A stretch of 64,000 nucleotides of DNA from Montifringilla adamsi (Eukaryota; Chordata; Aves; Passeriformes; Passeridae). How positions within the stretch are numbered: position 1 is the first letter of the stretch; each line of letters opens with the position of its first letter. Positions 48,136 to 59,938 of the stretch are shown piece after piece. The stretch is taken from the NCBI GenBank assembly GCA_017590115.1, contig JAGGNK010008337.1, positions 3,103,912-3,167,911 of the forward strand, in the 5' to 3' direction. A model generated the notes under the pieces. That model saw only the letters and a program-made list of their open reading frames with translations. It searched no databases and was not told where the DNA came from. Made by a program: the position numbers and the translations under genes.

Positions 48136-49771
48136 AGGGTCTGTGCAAGTCAGAAGTCCAACTCCTGCAGAATTCCATGGGGTATTTCCCTGTATGAGAC
48201 AGCAGAGGCACCTCCACATCCCACCCTCGAGCTGTCCCATGATTCTATTTCCTGATCAAGAAGTATCACCCACACCCAGCTGTGCCAAGCCATAAACCAG
48301 GGACTAACCCAGGCACTAGGATGAGATCAAATCCCCTTTTACCAATAACCTGCACTGGGAGTTATAACCTGCATTTCTGGAAACAAAAGGGTGACACACT
48401 AAAATCAATGGACCACTTCATTCCCTGCTTTTGTGATCCTGCTCATTATTGGCATTTTTCACCTCCCTCTCACATTTTATTTTTCACTGGGTATTAATCA
48501 CTGCTAACTGTATTTTCCCCTACCAGTTCTTCACCTCATCAGAAAACAGCACCTGCACTCAGAGCACAAAATTAAGAGATTCATAAAAATCAAGGAATGA
48601 AATGGCACATTGGTTTAGTGTGTCAGAGTTTCACCTCCAGGAACACAGGACTGTGAAAGAGGAAGGGGGAAAAAAAAAAAAGAAGCAAGAAGCAAAAATT
48701 TAAATAAAGAGAAACAAGAGGAGCACACGAAGATGGGCAAATAGAATGAAGATGGGAACACAACTAAAAAAGGAAAAGGCAAAATTTGGGTGGATGAAAG
48801 ATTAAGAACTACATGACATTATTTTCTTTATACACCTGCATGCATTTCCATGTGCTATAGCACACAGTAAAATGAGGAAAAAGGCAAAGGCAAAGCACTG
48901 AAATTGTTCACTTTTTTCCTACAGCCCCACTAAAAAAAGAGGAAACTGAATGCCATAAATATCTTCAAACAATAAAGTTTTGATTTACAGAGAGAAAAGC
49001 AAATAAATTGTGAGTAATGATGTGAGGTTGTAGAGGTCTCCAAGCACTACGTGATTTCTATTTGTCATGTGTGTTTCAGTATTTAGATTCACTCAAGTAC
49101 ATTCAGAACACAGATTCTGCCGAGTTTGTTGAAGGTATTTGGCTTGCACTGAGCTTTTTCCTCTCCTCTTAATCAAATACCAACATGGACTGCACAGGCA
49201 CCTTTGTAATTGCAAGACAATATGAGTTTGTTGCAATTATTGACTTCACACACACACACACGAGTGCCTCTTCTTCACAGCTTTTTGAATTTAATCATGT
49301 TTACTGATGATCCTTTGGCTACTCATAAAAACAGAGACAAATATCTCCACAACTGCCTTTATTGTGAGCAGCATTCACATAGGGCTTCAATCCATTGCCT
49401 TGTCCCTAAAATTGTTTCAAAGAGCCAGGAAGCTGCCTACAGTTCCGAGCTTCCTCTTCTGGCTTTGCACAAGCACTTAACTGAGAATGGAGGGAAAATT
49501 ACAACAAAAAGTATGGAATTCAAATAGAATTAATTTACTATCTATTTTCAAGGTACCAATATTTAAAATACCTGTGAGGAACTGCTATTTTCAGCTTTCA
49601 GTCAAAGTAGCTGCCAATATCCACAGCAGAAAAATGAAGGAACAATTGCAGAACAGAACCTGGGAAAGCCAGAGAGACATTCAAAGCAGTGCCAGTTTGG
49701 CTCCACTGATCTGATCCATGACATCTTAAATGCAAATATGAGCAGTGTCCTGGAAAGTTGATTTGGGATTA
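48136..49771. other. Non-coding sequence
   Basis: It contains the polypurine stretch at 48.66-48.73 kb and a short (CA)n of about 15 bases at 49247-49261. No gene is recognised. Confidence 0.6.
48661..48725. repeat. Polypurine stretch
   Basis: The plus strand is nearly all A and G (GGAAGGGGG, twelve A, then GAAGCAAGAAGC repeats). It is low-complexity sequence that could adopt unusual structure, with no gene evidence. Confidence 0.85.
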
Positions 49772-49860
49772 ATTATGGAAAGGTTTAGTTTGGAAGAGAC
49801 ATTAAAACTCATCCTGCTCCAACTCTCTGCCACAGGCAGGGATACCTCCCACTTGTAGGT
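49772..49860 (-). mobile_element. CR1 LINE fragment, extreme 3' end
   Basis: The plus strand reads as the reverse complement of a CR1 3' terminus: a degraded GGAAAGGTTTAGTTTGGAAG (CR1 antisense normally reads like 'atggtttgggttggaag'), then a fragment resembling 'atcatccagtccaaccccctgccatgggcaggga', and finally GCAGGGATACCTCCCACT. Only about 90 bases are left, so the insertion was severely 5'-truncated or eroded. It is in the opposite orientation to the larger CR1 copy some 570 bases downstream. It has no coding capacity. Confidence 0.8.
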
Positions 49861-50429
49861 GGACATTCAAGCTCTGGATTTCACACATGTAAAATATCCT
49901 GCTCAGAAATGCATCTTCCAGCAGAAAACATGGAACTTGAGCTGTTAATATCTGATCTACAGATCAGGGTCACAAAAAGACAGAAGGGACATTTACTGCA
50001 CCCAAGAATATTCAGGGATACTGCATCTGCTGATCAATAAAAACTATTTTGAGACACAACAGCAGTGAAAGACAGTTAGAAATTGTTTATTAGACATGAT
50101 TTTATTACAGACTGCAAAATTTCTGTGGGGGGAAACTCATCATATAAATAGAGCCAGAGCCCACCAAACACTGGAGGTCTGGCTCTGTCTGGCTGTTACC
50201 AGGATACAGGAATATCCACAGAGCACCATCACTGTCCTGGTATCACAGCTTCCTTGGAAAAAAAATTGCTGGGGACTTCTGAGAGAAGCTTACAAGCCAG
50301 GAATTTGGGAAGAGGAGGGACTTGTGAATGGTGTATCCCAGTACATAATTCAATCCAAGTACAGGAATCAGAGGCACAGAGTGATCAAAACAGCTCTAGA
50401 AGTGTCTCCATGACAATCTAGGACAGGTA
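49861..50429. other. Unique sequence between two opposed CR1 fragments
   Basis: About 570 bases separate the minus-strand CR1 tip from the plus-strand CR1 copy. A 105-codon frame (50096-50413) runs up to the second copy and shows no domain. No target-site duplication was recognised by eye. Confidence 0.5.
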
Positions 50430-50836
50430 GGAAAGATCCCCAAATTTTGTTCAGCCTGGAAAAGTGAAGGCTTTGGGATCACCCAATTGTGCCCCTCCAG
50501 TACCTGAAGGGAGTCTACAAGAAAGAGGGAGGGGGATTACAAGGTGCTTACAAGGGATGGAGTGACAGGACAAGGGGGAATGGATTCAGACTGAAAAAGG
50601 ACAGGTTTAAATTGGATATTAAGAAAAAAATCTTCCCTGTGGGGGGGGTGAAGCCATGGCACAGGCTGCCCAGAGAAGCTGTGGCTGCTCCATTCCTGGA
50701 AGGGTGCAAGGCCAGGCTGGGCTTGGAGCACCCTGGGATAGTGGAAGATGTCTCTGCCCACAGCTGAGGGGTTGGAACGAGATGGGCTTTAAAGTCTCTT
50801 CCAATCCAAACCATTCTGCTGTGGTTTTGATTTTAT
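50430..50836 (+). mobile_element. CR1 LINE, 5'-truncated 3' end
   Basis: About 400 bases match the 3' end of avian CR1 non-LTR retrotransposons in the sense direction. Landmarks in order are: TTGTTCAGCCTGGA near 50447; a segment resembling the CR1 phrase 'ccttccagtacctgaaggga' near 50495; GACAGGACAAGGGGGAATGG near 50563; TTTAAATTGGATATTAAGAA near 50607; CACAGGCTGCCCAGAGAAGC near 50660; TTCCTGGAAGGGTGCAAGGC near 50693; and GGTTGGAACGAGATGGGCTT followed by TTCCAATCCAAACCATTCTG at the end. The usual ATTCTATG-type 3' microsatellite is degraded and is followed by a T-tract. CR1 copies are typically 5'-truncated and lack a poly(A) tail, as here. None of the ORF2 endonuclease or reverse-transcriptase coding region is present, so the copy is dead. 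An eight-G run at 50641-50648 is a local change inside it. Confidence 0.93.
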
Positions 50837-51299
50837 TTTTTTTTTTTTTTTTAGGATTTTGCTCTTCCCAGCACCATCAGCAGGGCATTGCTGGTACATC
50901 ACTCTGAACATCTGGTATAGCATTCCCTGCATTTAAAAAAAGTCCATTTCAACCTGTGTGTGGATCATTTCACCACACTTCAACTTTCTCTCTGCATTCT
51001 TCTGCCTACCACACCTCTGGACATTCCCAAAGAATGGTGTTTAAGCATGGTTTAACGGCAAAATTTGGGTTTGTGACTGGGGAACAGGAGCAGTTTCCCT
51101 GTGAACCTCTGCCACAGCCTTGTAAGCTGCACCTGAAGGTGCAAGCACAGTAGAACCAATGTGGCAGGTTATTTTCTGTGAATTCAGGAGCACATTTTAA
51201 AGCTGTGACACAGGCAGTGCATCCTCTGACACAAGCTGGGAAGCAGAAAGTCACCAGCCTCAGCTCCTGCCTGAGTGCTGGTGACTCCCTGAAGGATTT

Positions 51300-51455
51300 A
51301 CCTCTCTGCTTTTGATTCCCTATGTGCCACCAGGGAATAACAGCACTTACCTACTTCACAGCCAGGCTCTTGTGAGAACTAATTAATGTTTGTTGCCCAA
51401 CACTTGAAATTTGTAAAATGCCATTTAAGTGATAAGTATTATTGCCATTATCATC
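51300..51455 (-). mobile_element. Ancient amniote MIR/L2-L3-type repeat, inverted copy
   Basis: On the plus strand this reads as the reverse complement of the family seen at 18.8 kb. It contains a degraded 'cctctgtgcctcagtttccctatctg', then AGGGAATAACAGCACTTACC, TACTTCACAGCCAGGCTCTT, GTGAGAACTAATTAATGTTT, and ends AAGTGATAAGTATTATTGCC. In the family this corresponds to 'ctacttcacagggttgttgtgag', 'taattaatgtttgtaaagcgc' and 'aaagtattattatt'. The match is clear in order and spacing but eroded. It lies about 460 bases after the 50.4 kb CR1, so three retroelements cluster within 1.7 kb. Confidence 0.72.
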
Positions 51456-54400
51456 AGTGCTGTCCTGGGGACCACACACACACAAAGGCAGCTGCTCCAA
51501 GAGATACTTAATACATTAAGAACAACAAGCAAAACAGTAGAAAAAGCATCAAATCTCTGATTTTCTTAGGAACAACAAGTGCTTAAGAAAAATATATAGT
51601 GGTTGACATCATCTGCCTGCCTGAAAGATTTGTTTGTCAGGGCCTCACTCTGCCTGGTCCCCCAGGGTGTCAGTGGGACCATTCTGGAATGGCAGTGGAA
51701 CCCAGCACTGCAGGACCTGCCTGAAACTGAGATGCTGCCCACGTGCAGTTTAAGGAGTCTGTTCTTCCCCAGCTTTGCTTCCTGCAGAACCTCATTTCCC
51801 TTTTTAATTTCATTTCCCTTTCTAGACAGCAGAGTTAAGGTCATCAGCCAATGATGTAACAAGCTGGTTAGGAAGGTGCTGGAACCACATGAGATAACTA
51901 TATTTAGTTAGAAAATTCCAACATAAATTATACTGCTAAAGTCTATTCAAGCAATTCCTTCTGTGGATATATTAAAAGCTATTTTAAGTATTCATACTCA
52001 TTGGGGGGGAAAAAAAGAGGCCTAAATTATGTCCAAAAGGTAAGGACATGATTCTGCAGAGAAAGACACTGAAGGTTTATCTCCTTCCAAAAAGCAAAGA
52101 TTCCTAGAAAAATCCTTTAGTTTTATCCCTGGGACAGACATATCCAGTTTGGACCTTGTACCCTACTAACTCAGCACACTCAAAAACAATCTACAGCTCC
52201 AAGGACTGTGGTTCTCTAGAAACTTTTTCCTCATTAACCTGAGGTTCTGGGGAATCAACTCCAATCAGGAAGATATTTACATCCAGATCAATGGGAAATG
52301 AGACTTCCCAACACGGATTGCGTCCTGCACAATATTTTAGTGTCCCAAACCTATTAAGTGCTATGAGATTTATACCATCAAGTTCATGTACCATGCTATA
52401 ATTTACATTTAAAAGTTGCCTTGCAGCTGCTTCCCCTTGGCCTGTTCTTCCATTATATCCAAATTAATAAAGTCTATAACCTGTGCTAAGGAAAAGGAGG
52501 AATGGGGAGTGAGTTGGAAGGAAAGAATGAAAACAACCAAGTCAACACTAAATGGCAGTATTTCTGAAGTGTTGTAATGTGTCTGAAAAAAAAATCACTT
52601 AATTCATCTATGATATTGTGTATTAAAACCAGACTTTTTCATATTTTTGACTTCTCAAATGAGTGCCTCAGCAAGGAATCACTGGAGCAGCCCTAGTATA
52701 CAAATACAGAGGGCTCCAGTTGGGATCATCTCTGTTAAACCCTCAGTGATGCCAAGCACAGACAGAAGTGCAAACAAATAAATAGGTATCAGGATACAAA
52801 TCACACATTGTGCAAATATCCCTTGTAAACATAAAGTGACCTTGCACCACACCCAGCACAGGGGGTGACATCACTGGGACACAGGAACTGGGCTGGACTT
52901 TACTCCACAATTCAAGGTCCTGGCCCGTACATGGAATTTTCCTTCCTGGTAATCAACTACTCAATGGGAATGAAGAATCCAGGAAGACAAAGCACATCAT
53001 GGAATGCAAATTACTGAGGAAAGCTACCTGAGGTGAGTGCAAAATGTGTTTGTACTGCACATTCTCTGTGCCCCTCAGAAGGGGATCATACAAAGCTGGA
53101 GAGGAAGGGTGGCTGGTGTGAAATGAGCCAACAGACCAAAGAACAAGCAGGAGCAGGAATGGGAATGGTGGGAAGGGATGAGGTTGTGTTAAACCCTCAG
53201 TGCCTTCAGACAAAGTGCCTCATACCCTGCAGTAACAGCTGCACCAGCCCCAGCCTTTATTTACTACACATCCACATGTCTTTGACCTATATTTTGAGAG
53301 CCATTAACAATCCAGAATAAGGACAAACAAAAATAAGAGGTTTTTTTTTTTTTCCATTGGGTTTTTCCTCTTCTCTTTTGTGTTAAATAGCACAGCCTCA
53401 AGCCATTCCTTGCAGTTGCAAAGATGTTCAAATGAGGCTTTCAAAGGCTGGAGGCTGAACTCTCCGGGGTGGACTCTGCTGTAATCATTAGGCTAAACAG
53501 AAATACAAAATTGCTGTAAACAACAAAATTACAAAAGAGAATGTTAAATATCATGCCACCAAGTCAACAAGAAACTGAAGCTCTCTGATACACAAGTCAT
53601 GGTCATGATGCACACTGTGCTCACATCAAAATATAACTGGGTTTTCTTCTGTTTATCCTTCTCCTATTACTCTGTGAAGAATGAAAGGCAGCAGGAGAAG
53701 GGAAACAAGACAGGCAGTTGTGGTAACAACAGCACTTTCAGCTGCCTTTTGCCCCCATAACAGCACCGTGAAGACAACAAAAATGACCATAACCTGCAAG
53801 TTTGTTAAGGAAAAAAGGAGGTGAGAACTCCCAAAGAGCACAATCCAGACACGGCAGATTCTGTACTGAACAGTCACCAATTCATCTTTAAAGCTGGAGC
53901 TTTTTCCCATAATAGAGAATCTGGAGAGCACAGCCCTTCAGCAGGCAGTAATTAGGGATGGCAAAACTGCCTGCCTGCACATCCTCCCTGCCCAGGAAAG
54001 CCTCTCCTGCTCCAGGAGCTGGAGCAACTCATCTCCAATGATCCCAAAATGGGAAACTTGCTGCAGCTCAGCTGCTGACTAAGGAAACCAACAGAGCTTT
54101 CCTGAACTAAAGGAACAACTTGATTTTTGTGATCCCAAACTAATGGGTTTGTGATCAAAACAGGTTAAAGGCAAAAAAAAACCTCTCCACTACCACCAGG
54201 TTCAGACACCACTATGAAATACACAGATGCACATCAAAGAATTATTTCCCAGTGACAGAAAAGTCAAAGTGCATTCCATGATAAAAGTTTTCAGAAGAAT
54301 GCTCACACCAATTAACAGAACATGCTGCATTTTCACTAATGCCTCCAGCTTAAATTCTGAAATCACCAGTAAAAATATATGCATTTAAAACCAAAGAGAT

Positions 54401-55959
54401 GAAATTAGAATTAATAGTAAACTTGCTTCTTGCAAAAACGCTGCTTTATAAACAGCATATTTACTGAAAGCACATTCCCAAGAGCCCCGTGCTAAACTAT
54501 AACATTTTCCTTTACAATTGTACACTCTGAATAATAAGTTTGGGCTTAAAGAGCTTGCACACTTTGTTGCACCCAAGCTGTGTGCAAAGCTGCTCTAATC
54601 CCAGGCTGCCTTCTGAGCACTGCTCTAAGTTATGCCACTGGCATTTCTTTCAAGGTGCTGCCTTGGTGAGGGATGGGGACACTAGAGGGGACCACATCCA
54701 GTCAAATTCAGCTGCAAAGACAAGCAGAGCTTTATTTTGCCTAATTGAGAAAGCCAAAATCTGCCTCTGAAAAGTGTGACAGTTATGATTTCTCAGGTAA
54801 ATTGCTCTTAAATTATGAAACACAAAAACTTTCAACTCATGGGCTGCTTGGCAGAAAGAGAAGCTCCCACCTGAAAGGATGTGGATGAATTCAGTTTCCA
54901 CTGCAGGTGTCACTTTGCTGCATTACTTCCTCAGGTATTCCCTCTCAGCACATTGACTAACAACATTTAATGCTGGTCTAACTCACTTCCCAGAGCACCC
55001 ACAAGTGCCTCTAGCATTCACAGATCCTGATCCAAGCACTAATCCAAATGGAAGCAGCTGTTCCCACCTCAGGGTTGGCACCCAGACCAGAGCTGCAGCA
55101 TGTCTGTGAAGCTCAAAAATTTTACCCTAAGGAAAACACCAAAATCCTTCACACCAACGAGGATGTGAGCTGTACCAGGAGTCCTGTGTCACGTGCGACA
55201 ATTTCTTTTGTTCAATTTCAAATTTCACTTCAGCTCTGTTGTTCTGGTATGGTTTGAAAGGTTAATAACTTCTTGGTAAAAATTAAAGCATAGAAGTTTC
55301 CCAGTTCATCTCCAAAACTTCTATGATTCTGACATAGAATTCCTCCTTCCTCCCTTGCCACAAGCATCCCCCTTCAGAAAAGTAAAGTTAATAGTTTCTA
55401 TTCACACAGCACCATTTGGGAGTGAAGTTCCTGGCGCTGATCAAATCCCACAACACCAACTTTGACCTTCAGGCACAACAGGTGTGCCGAGCTGCCTTTC
55501 CATAGGCAAACACCCTGTTCCTGGAATATGGGATTCAATCATGGCTATCCAAACCAAGGGTCTTAGAAGAATAAATGTAAGAATAGACAAATAGAAAAGT
55601 GAAAATTAAAGTGAAATTTTACCCAGCGTTTCTAGTTTTTGACTTTTCTGGAAATGGATTTAGGCTAATTTTGAAAGAATCTGCCATCACAGCTGAACCT
55701 CTGTCAGTGGGAACAGGAGGTCCCACAGAGCCATGTTCTTGAAGGGTTAAAATGAAACCTCTGCTCCAGCATTTCCCTGGATCAATTCCCAATCAAGCCC
55801 CAATTCCTTTTGTTTTGACAGTTTTGTGATGTAAAATAGAACACACATACAGTAGAAATGCAAAGTCCTTGCTACTTGAGACTCTGGAAGTCTCTCCTAT
55901 TTATAAATAGCAAAAACGTATGTTTATGTAAAGGGAAACACTGATTTACTAGAACTGAT
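51456..55959. other. Non-coding unique sequence
   Basis: No gene or transposon is recognised in 4.5 kb. A T-run at about 53341-53354 is the only simple repeat of note. Frames of up to about 98 codons look random. Confidence 0.6.
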
Positions 55960-56230
55960 TGCTTCACAGTCTAATTACTTTTCAACTGGCTGTTCCAAAT
56001 TAAGATGTCATTGATGGCTTTTTGTGATATATTTCATTTTAAGCAAATTTATTCTATAATAGAGCACATCATAATGGAAAGCAGAGTTTCCACTCTTCCC
56101 TCCTCTTTGTAGCCTGATATCTTGACAAGTAAATTAAATTTAGCAGTTAAAATGCTTCCATTAGTAATTTTATTAAGTTAATTAAGGAATCTCTCTTTCT
56201 GAATTTTAACTACATTCATTTCAGCACAAC
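55960..56230. promoter_or_regulatory. Possible conserved non-coding block
   Basis: Repeat-free AT-rich sequence with GATGTCATTGATGGC (TGATGG, a TALE/PBX-MEIS-like core), CACATCATAATGG, TTGACAAGTAAATTAAATT, CATTAGTAATTTTATTAAG and TTAATTAAGG. It ends at the 15-base T-tract. Confidence 0.35.
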
Positions 56231-56235
56231 CTTGA

Positions 56236-56250
56236 TTTTTTTTTTTTTTT
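56236..56250. repeat. Poly(T) tract, 15 bases
   Basis: A T-run follows CAACCTTGA. Another of about 11 bases lies at about 56364. Both are simple homopolymers with no retroposon attached. Confidence 0.95.
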
Positions 56251-59194
56251 CAAATTCCATATATTTAGTAACCATGATGGTTTCTAGGACAAACAACTAC
56301 CTACAGGTCAGTCATGAGCCTATGACAAATTTAACTAAGGAAAAAAACCCAGATAAAAGCTCTTTTTTTTTTTTCTTTAAGTTCTTTTGCTCTACAAGCA
56401 AGACTCTCCTACTCAAATCTAGGGACAATGAATTGCTGTGAGCAATTCCAGGCTTAGAAACCACAACAGAAATTTCACATCTAGAACATTTCTGCTCTAG
56501 AAAAGAGGTTAATATGTGTAAACCACGTCAATAAAATGACAATTACTGAACCCTCACCTGTTGCTTAAGCCAAATTCATAACTCCTGGTACATAGAAAGT
56601 CTACATTTAATAAATAGTGCCTTCCCTTCTATCTTTTAACACAGAAACACCATGGATATAAGCAAACATTATGAGAGCAACTGTTCTCTTTTACATCCCT
56701 CCTCCCTGAAATGTGGGACTATGAGACTTTCAGTCACCTCCAAAGCAAAGAACTGTAAGCAATTTGTATCCAAACTAAATTGATATATTGTAAACACGAG
56801 CTAACAAAGTGCTTTACTTTTTCAGTCACTGCAATATGCAAGAAACCTGGTGTCACGTTTTCTGATAGTAAAAAAAAAACAACACAACTAATTTATCTCC
56901 TCACCTAAAGGAAGTGGATTTTTCAATAAACAGCCAAACTCTTCAGGCGACCCAGGAGTGGGGCCAAACAAATGATAACGTCCACTTGACATTCCATGGT
57001 CTGCTGCAAAGCAAAGTCTCCAAGAAGGAAAATATGATTATTTAAGCCTAAACACTAAGCACAGGGAAGGCTGACACTGATTGTGGATGACAAGGCCACC
57101 CAGGGGCACGGCTCAGCATGGGCAGATTAACATGTACAGATGTAAGAGTGCTCCTATCACAGCCCAACACAGGCAGAAAACAACAACTGGAACAGGGAGT
57201 TGTTTGCTGGATCAGAGATCAGCTGATACAGGTATGGGAACAGATTTGAGAACATGGAAATGAGGGGAGATGCTGCAGGGATCATTGATCCCACCTGAGC
57301 CCAGCAGGGACCAGGGAACACCTGCAGCCAGGTCCTGAGGTGCTGTGGGACAGGGAAAGCTTGGGAAGAGGCAGCTTTGGGAGTGTAAGGGAGGAAAAAC
57401 CCAATTAGATGAAGCAACTGTGTAAGCATCACACATTAAATCCATGTCTGATTGTAACTCCTTGGATATCTTCTTTTCTTTCCTGGCTTTCCTCACCAGA
57501 GCTTTCCAGCACACACAGGACAGGCAAGGGAGAAGAATGCTGGGCCAAGGATAGGGTAAAATTGGGAGTCTAAATTACTGCAGCACAGATCATCCCTAAT
57601 TATGGCACAGTGGGGCTGCAAATAAAACCAGCAATAAAATGGACTATTAAAAATGATATTCATGTTGTACTGATGGAGAACTGCCTATGGAGATGTTGAT
57701 CCCACTTCATAATGCAGTTCCAAAAGCAGTAGGTGCCTTTTGCCAAGAGCTTTGGCTAAAAGATGGGAATGAGGTCAAAACACAGCAGAATTTCTCTACA
57801 AACAAGAGCAAATACAGACTGTGGTTTTTTTCATTAGTAATGGTCAGAGGAGTTGGGATGAAACTTTTCCCAGCTTTGTCACAGAATTTGTACCTTACAA
57901 TTTATTTTTGCAGAAAAGCCTCAGAAAAAAAATTGCCAATGAGAAAATATAAATGAAGTTCATCAGTTTCAATCAAAATGTTTGGTTTCATATTTATAAA
58001 TTAAAAGATTTGTGGGGTGCTCCCCTCTTCCCCAGTAATTAAAAAGGTGAGAAACTGCATTTAAAGCAAGATTCCAGTCATGGAATAAAAAACTAATAAA
58101 GCTGGAAAATACATGAAGTCTTTAAGGCTGGTTTTTTTTTCTATCTCAAGCACAATTAATCAATACAGATATGTTATTGGGATAAAAATAAAGTAATAAA
58201 GCAAAAGTTTGTGCAGTGAATAAATTCCTTGATCCTCCTTTTTAACAATAAATATTTTGAATACTTAGGCATCAAAAAACTTGCAGAAGCAACCTCCTCA
58301 TGCCCAACATTTAACATTAATTACCTTCTGAATCTTAAAATTGAATTGATTTACAAATAACAGTGATCAAAACATGATGCACAGCTACTCAATTCCTTTG
58401 GCCTGAAGCCTGAATTCTATTTTTACAGGTAGAAAAATAACAAAACAAACCAAGAAGCATAAATAGTCTGCATAAAGAGGTTTTTGACTCAGACTGGGAC
58501 ACAACTTCAGTGCATTCACCACCCCACTGTTTTAGAAATATTCTGTGCCACTGTTTTAAGCAGTGAACAACTCTTCCAAAGTTTTTTTTTTGGGAAAGAC
58601 AACACCTGAAAAACCACAAATAAACTGCAACTTTCAGCCCTGATTTTCCTCATTTTCAACCATATTTTTGCTTTGTGGTGGCTCAGTAAGGGACAGGATG
58701 AGAAGTTAAAGTCAACTTCCCATCAGGCTTCCAAGATGTGTGAGTGGGACATTCAACTGGGAACAGAGGGATCCAGACTTTCATTATGTAAGGAACAGAA
58801 AACACTACCTCAAACAGGAGGGAAATGCAGGGATGTGCAAGACATTCCTAGGATTACATGCCTCAGACTCCCTCATTTTTGTTTTCAAGAACTGGGTCCA
58901 AAAAAACTAGTGCCTGGGATTGTGGGTCTTTACTTCCACCTGCAGCCACCCACAGGTGTTACCTATTCAGTGGCTCTGAGAACAGCAGTTTCTCTCTCTC
59001 TCCCTCAAATCAGTCAGCCCAGAAAGTCTGGCAAAGTTTAATCCAAACAAAAGGACCATCCTTCCTTAAAAGCTCCCAGGTTTGGAATTTCTTTCAATGA
59101 ATCCAGGGATTAAGGACTATGTAAACAAATGCTGCTGAAAACAGTCACCATTTTAACTTCTTTACCACAAAATTGAAGGCTGTTTGCAAAACCA
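56251..59194. other. Non-coding unique sequence
   Basis: No gene is recognised. A moderately G+C-rich part at 57.2-57.4 kb has overlapping frames on the minus strand (about 91 and 100 codons), without motifs. Confidence 0.6.
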
Positions 59195-59392
59195 CAAGAG
59201 CATCGAGCTGGAAAGGCTCCTGAGAGATTGGAGAGTCCATCCTCAGGCCCTGAATCAGGTTCAGGTGTACCCGCATGATTGTCAAACAGGTGTTTTTCCA
59301 TCTTGTTATTTAACACCTCTAATTGCAAGGTTACACAATTGCTCTCAGCAGCTCATCCCCGTGGTTAGGGAGTTTACATCTGCACTAAAAAT
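59195..59392 (-). mobile_element. Old CR1-type LINE remnant
   Basis: The plus strand resembles the antisense 3' region of older amniote CR1 subfamilies. It begins with AGCATCGAGCTGGAAAGGCT, resembling 'atagagctggaaaggacct', followed by a 'gatcatccagtccatcc'-like stretch. Then come GTCAAACAGGTGTTTTTCCA, TTATTTAACACCTCTAATTG and GGTTAGGGAGTTTACATCTG, in the order seen in CR1 ('gacaggtgtttgtc', 'cttaaacacctctaatga', 'ggttaggaagtttttcctaat'). Divergence is much higher than in the copy at 50.4 kb, so this is an older insertion. It sits about 320 bases before a local tandem duplication. Confidence 0.65.
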
Positions 59393-59715
59393 AATTACCC
59401 AAAAAAAAAAAAATCAACCTTGCTAATAATCAAGTCAATTATTTCTTGTTCAACACTTGGTGAATATGAAGAATAACGATTGCCTCATAATCTTTTATTC
59501 TTTAAGACTATTCAAGTCCCTCTCACAAACGAATTCCTTCTAAACTAAACACCCACAATTATTTTGACCAGGAGATTTTCTACTTCCAACATATTCCAGC
59601 TACAACATCCACACATTTCACCTCAGTCTGTAGAGTCAAAAGAAAGCATCAATTTTCCCCCAGTCTGCAGCTACAAAACTGGGACCATGTTAGCCACCCC
59701 CTTCTTCTCCACACT

Positions 59716-59938
59716 CATTAGGGCCATTTTCTCTCTCTCTCGTGGATTCTATCAGCCACAGCCCCAAAGTAAAACTCTGCTCAGCCCTACAACACCTCTA
59801 TAACACAGGGCACTGCCTCATCCATTAGGGCCATTTTCTCTCTTTCCTGGATTCTATCAGCCACAGCCCCAAAGCAGAAACATCAGACTTCTCTGCTCAG
59901 CCCTACAACACCTCTATAACACAGGGCACTGCCTCATC
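59716..59938. repeat. Imperfect tandem duplication, 107- and 116-base copies
   Basis: Copy 1 is 59716-59822 and copy 2 is 59823-59938, directly abutting. Both start CATTAGGGCCATTTTCTCTC and end AGGGCACTGCCTCATC. They differ in a CT-rich stretch near the start (copy 1 has extra CT repeats) and by extra bases in copy 2 between the 'cagccccaaag' and 'ctctgctcagccc' phrases, which contain ACATCAGACTTCT. Divergence is greater than in the 37.4 kb duplication, so this one is older. No family is recognised. A variable copy number between individuals would be expected. Confidence 0.95.

Noticed and set aside
49247..49261. (CA)n microsatellite
   Set aside because: Only about 15 bases, too short to be notable.
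55300..55330. TTCTATGATTCTGA, resembling the CR1 3' terminal microsatellite
   Set aside because: No CR1 body lies on either side in either orientation, so the short match is probably chance.
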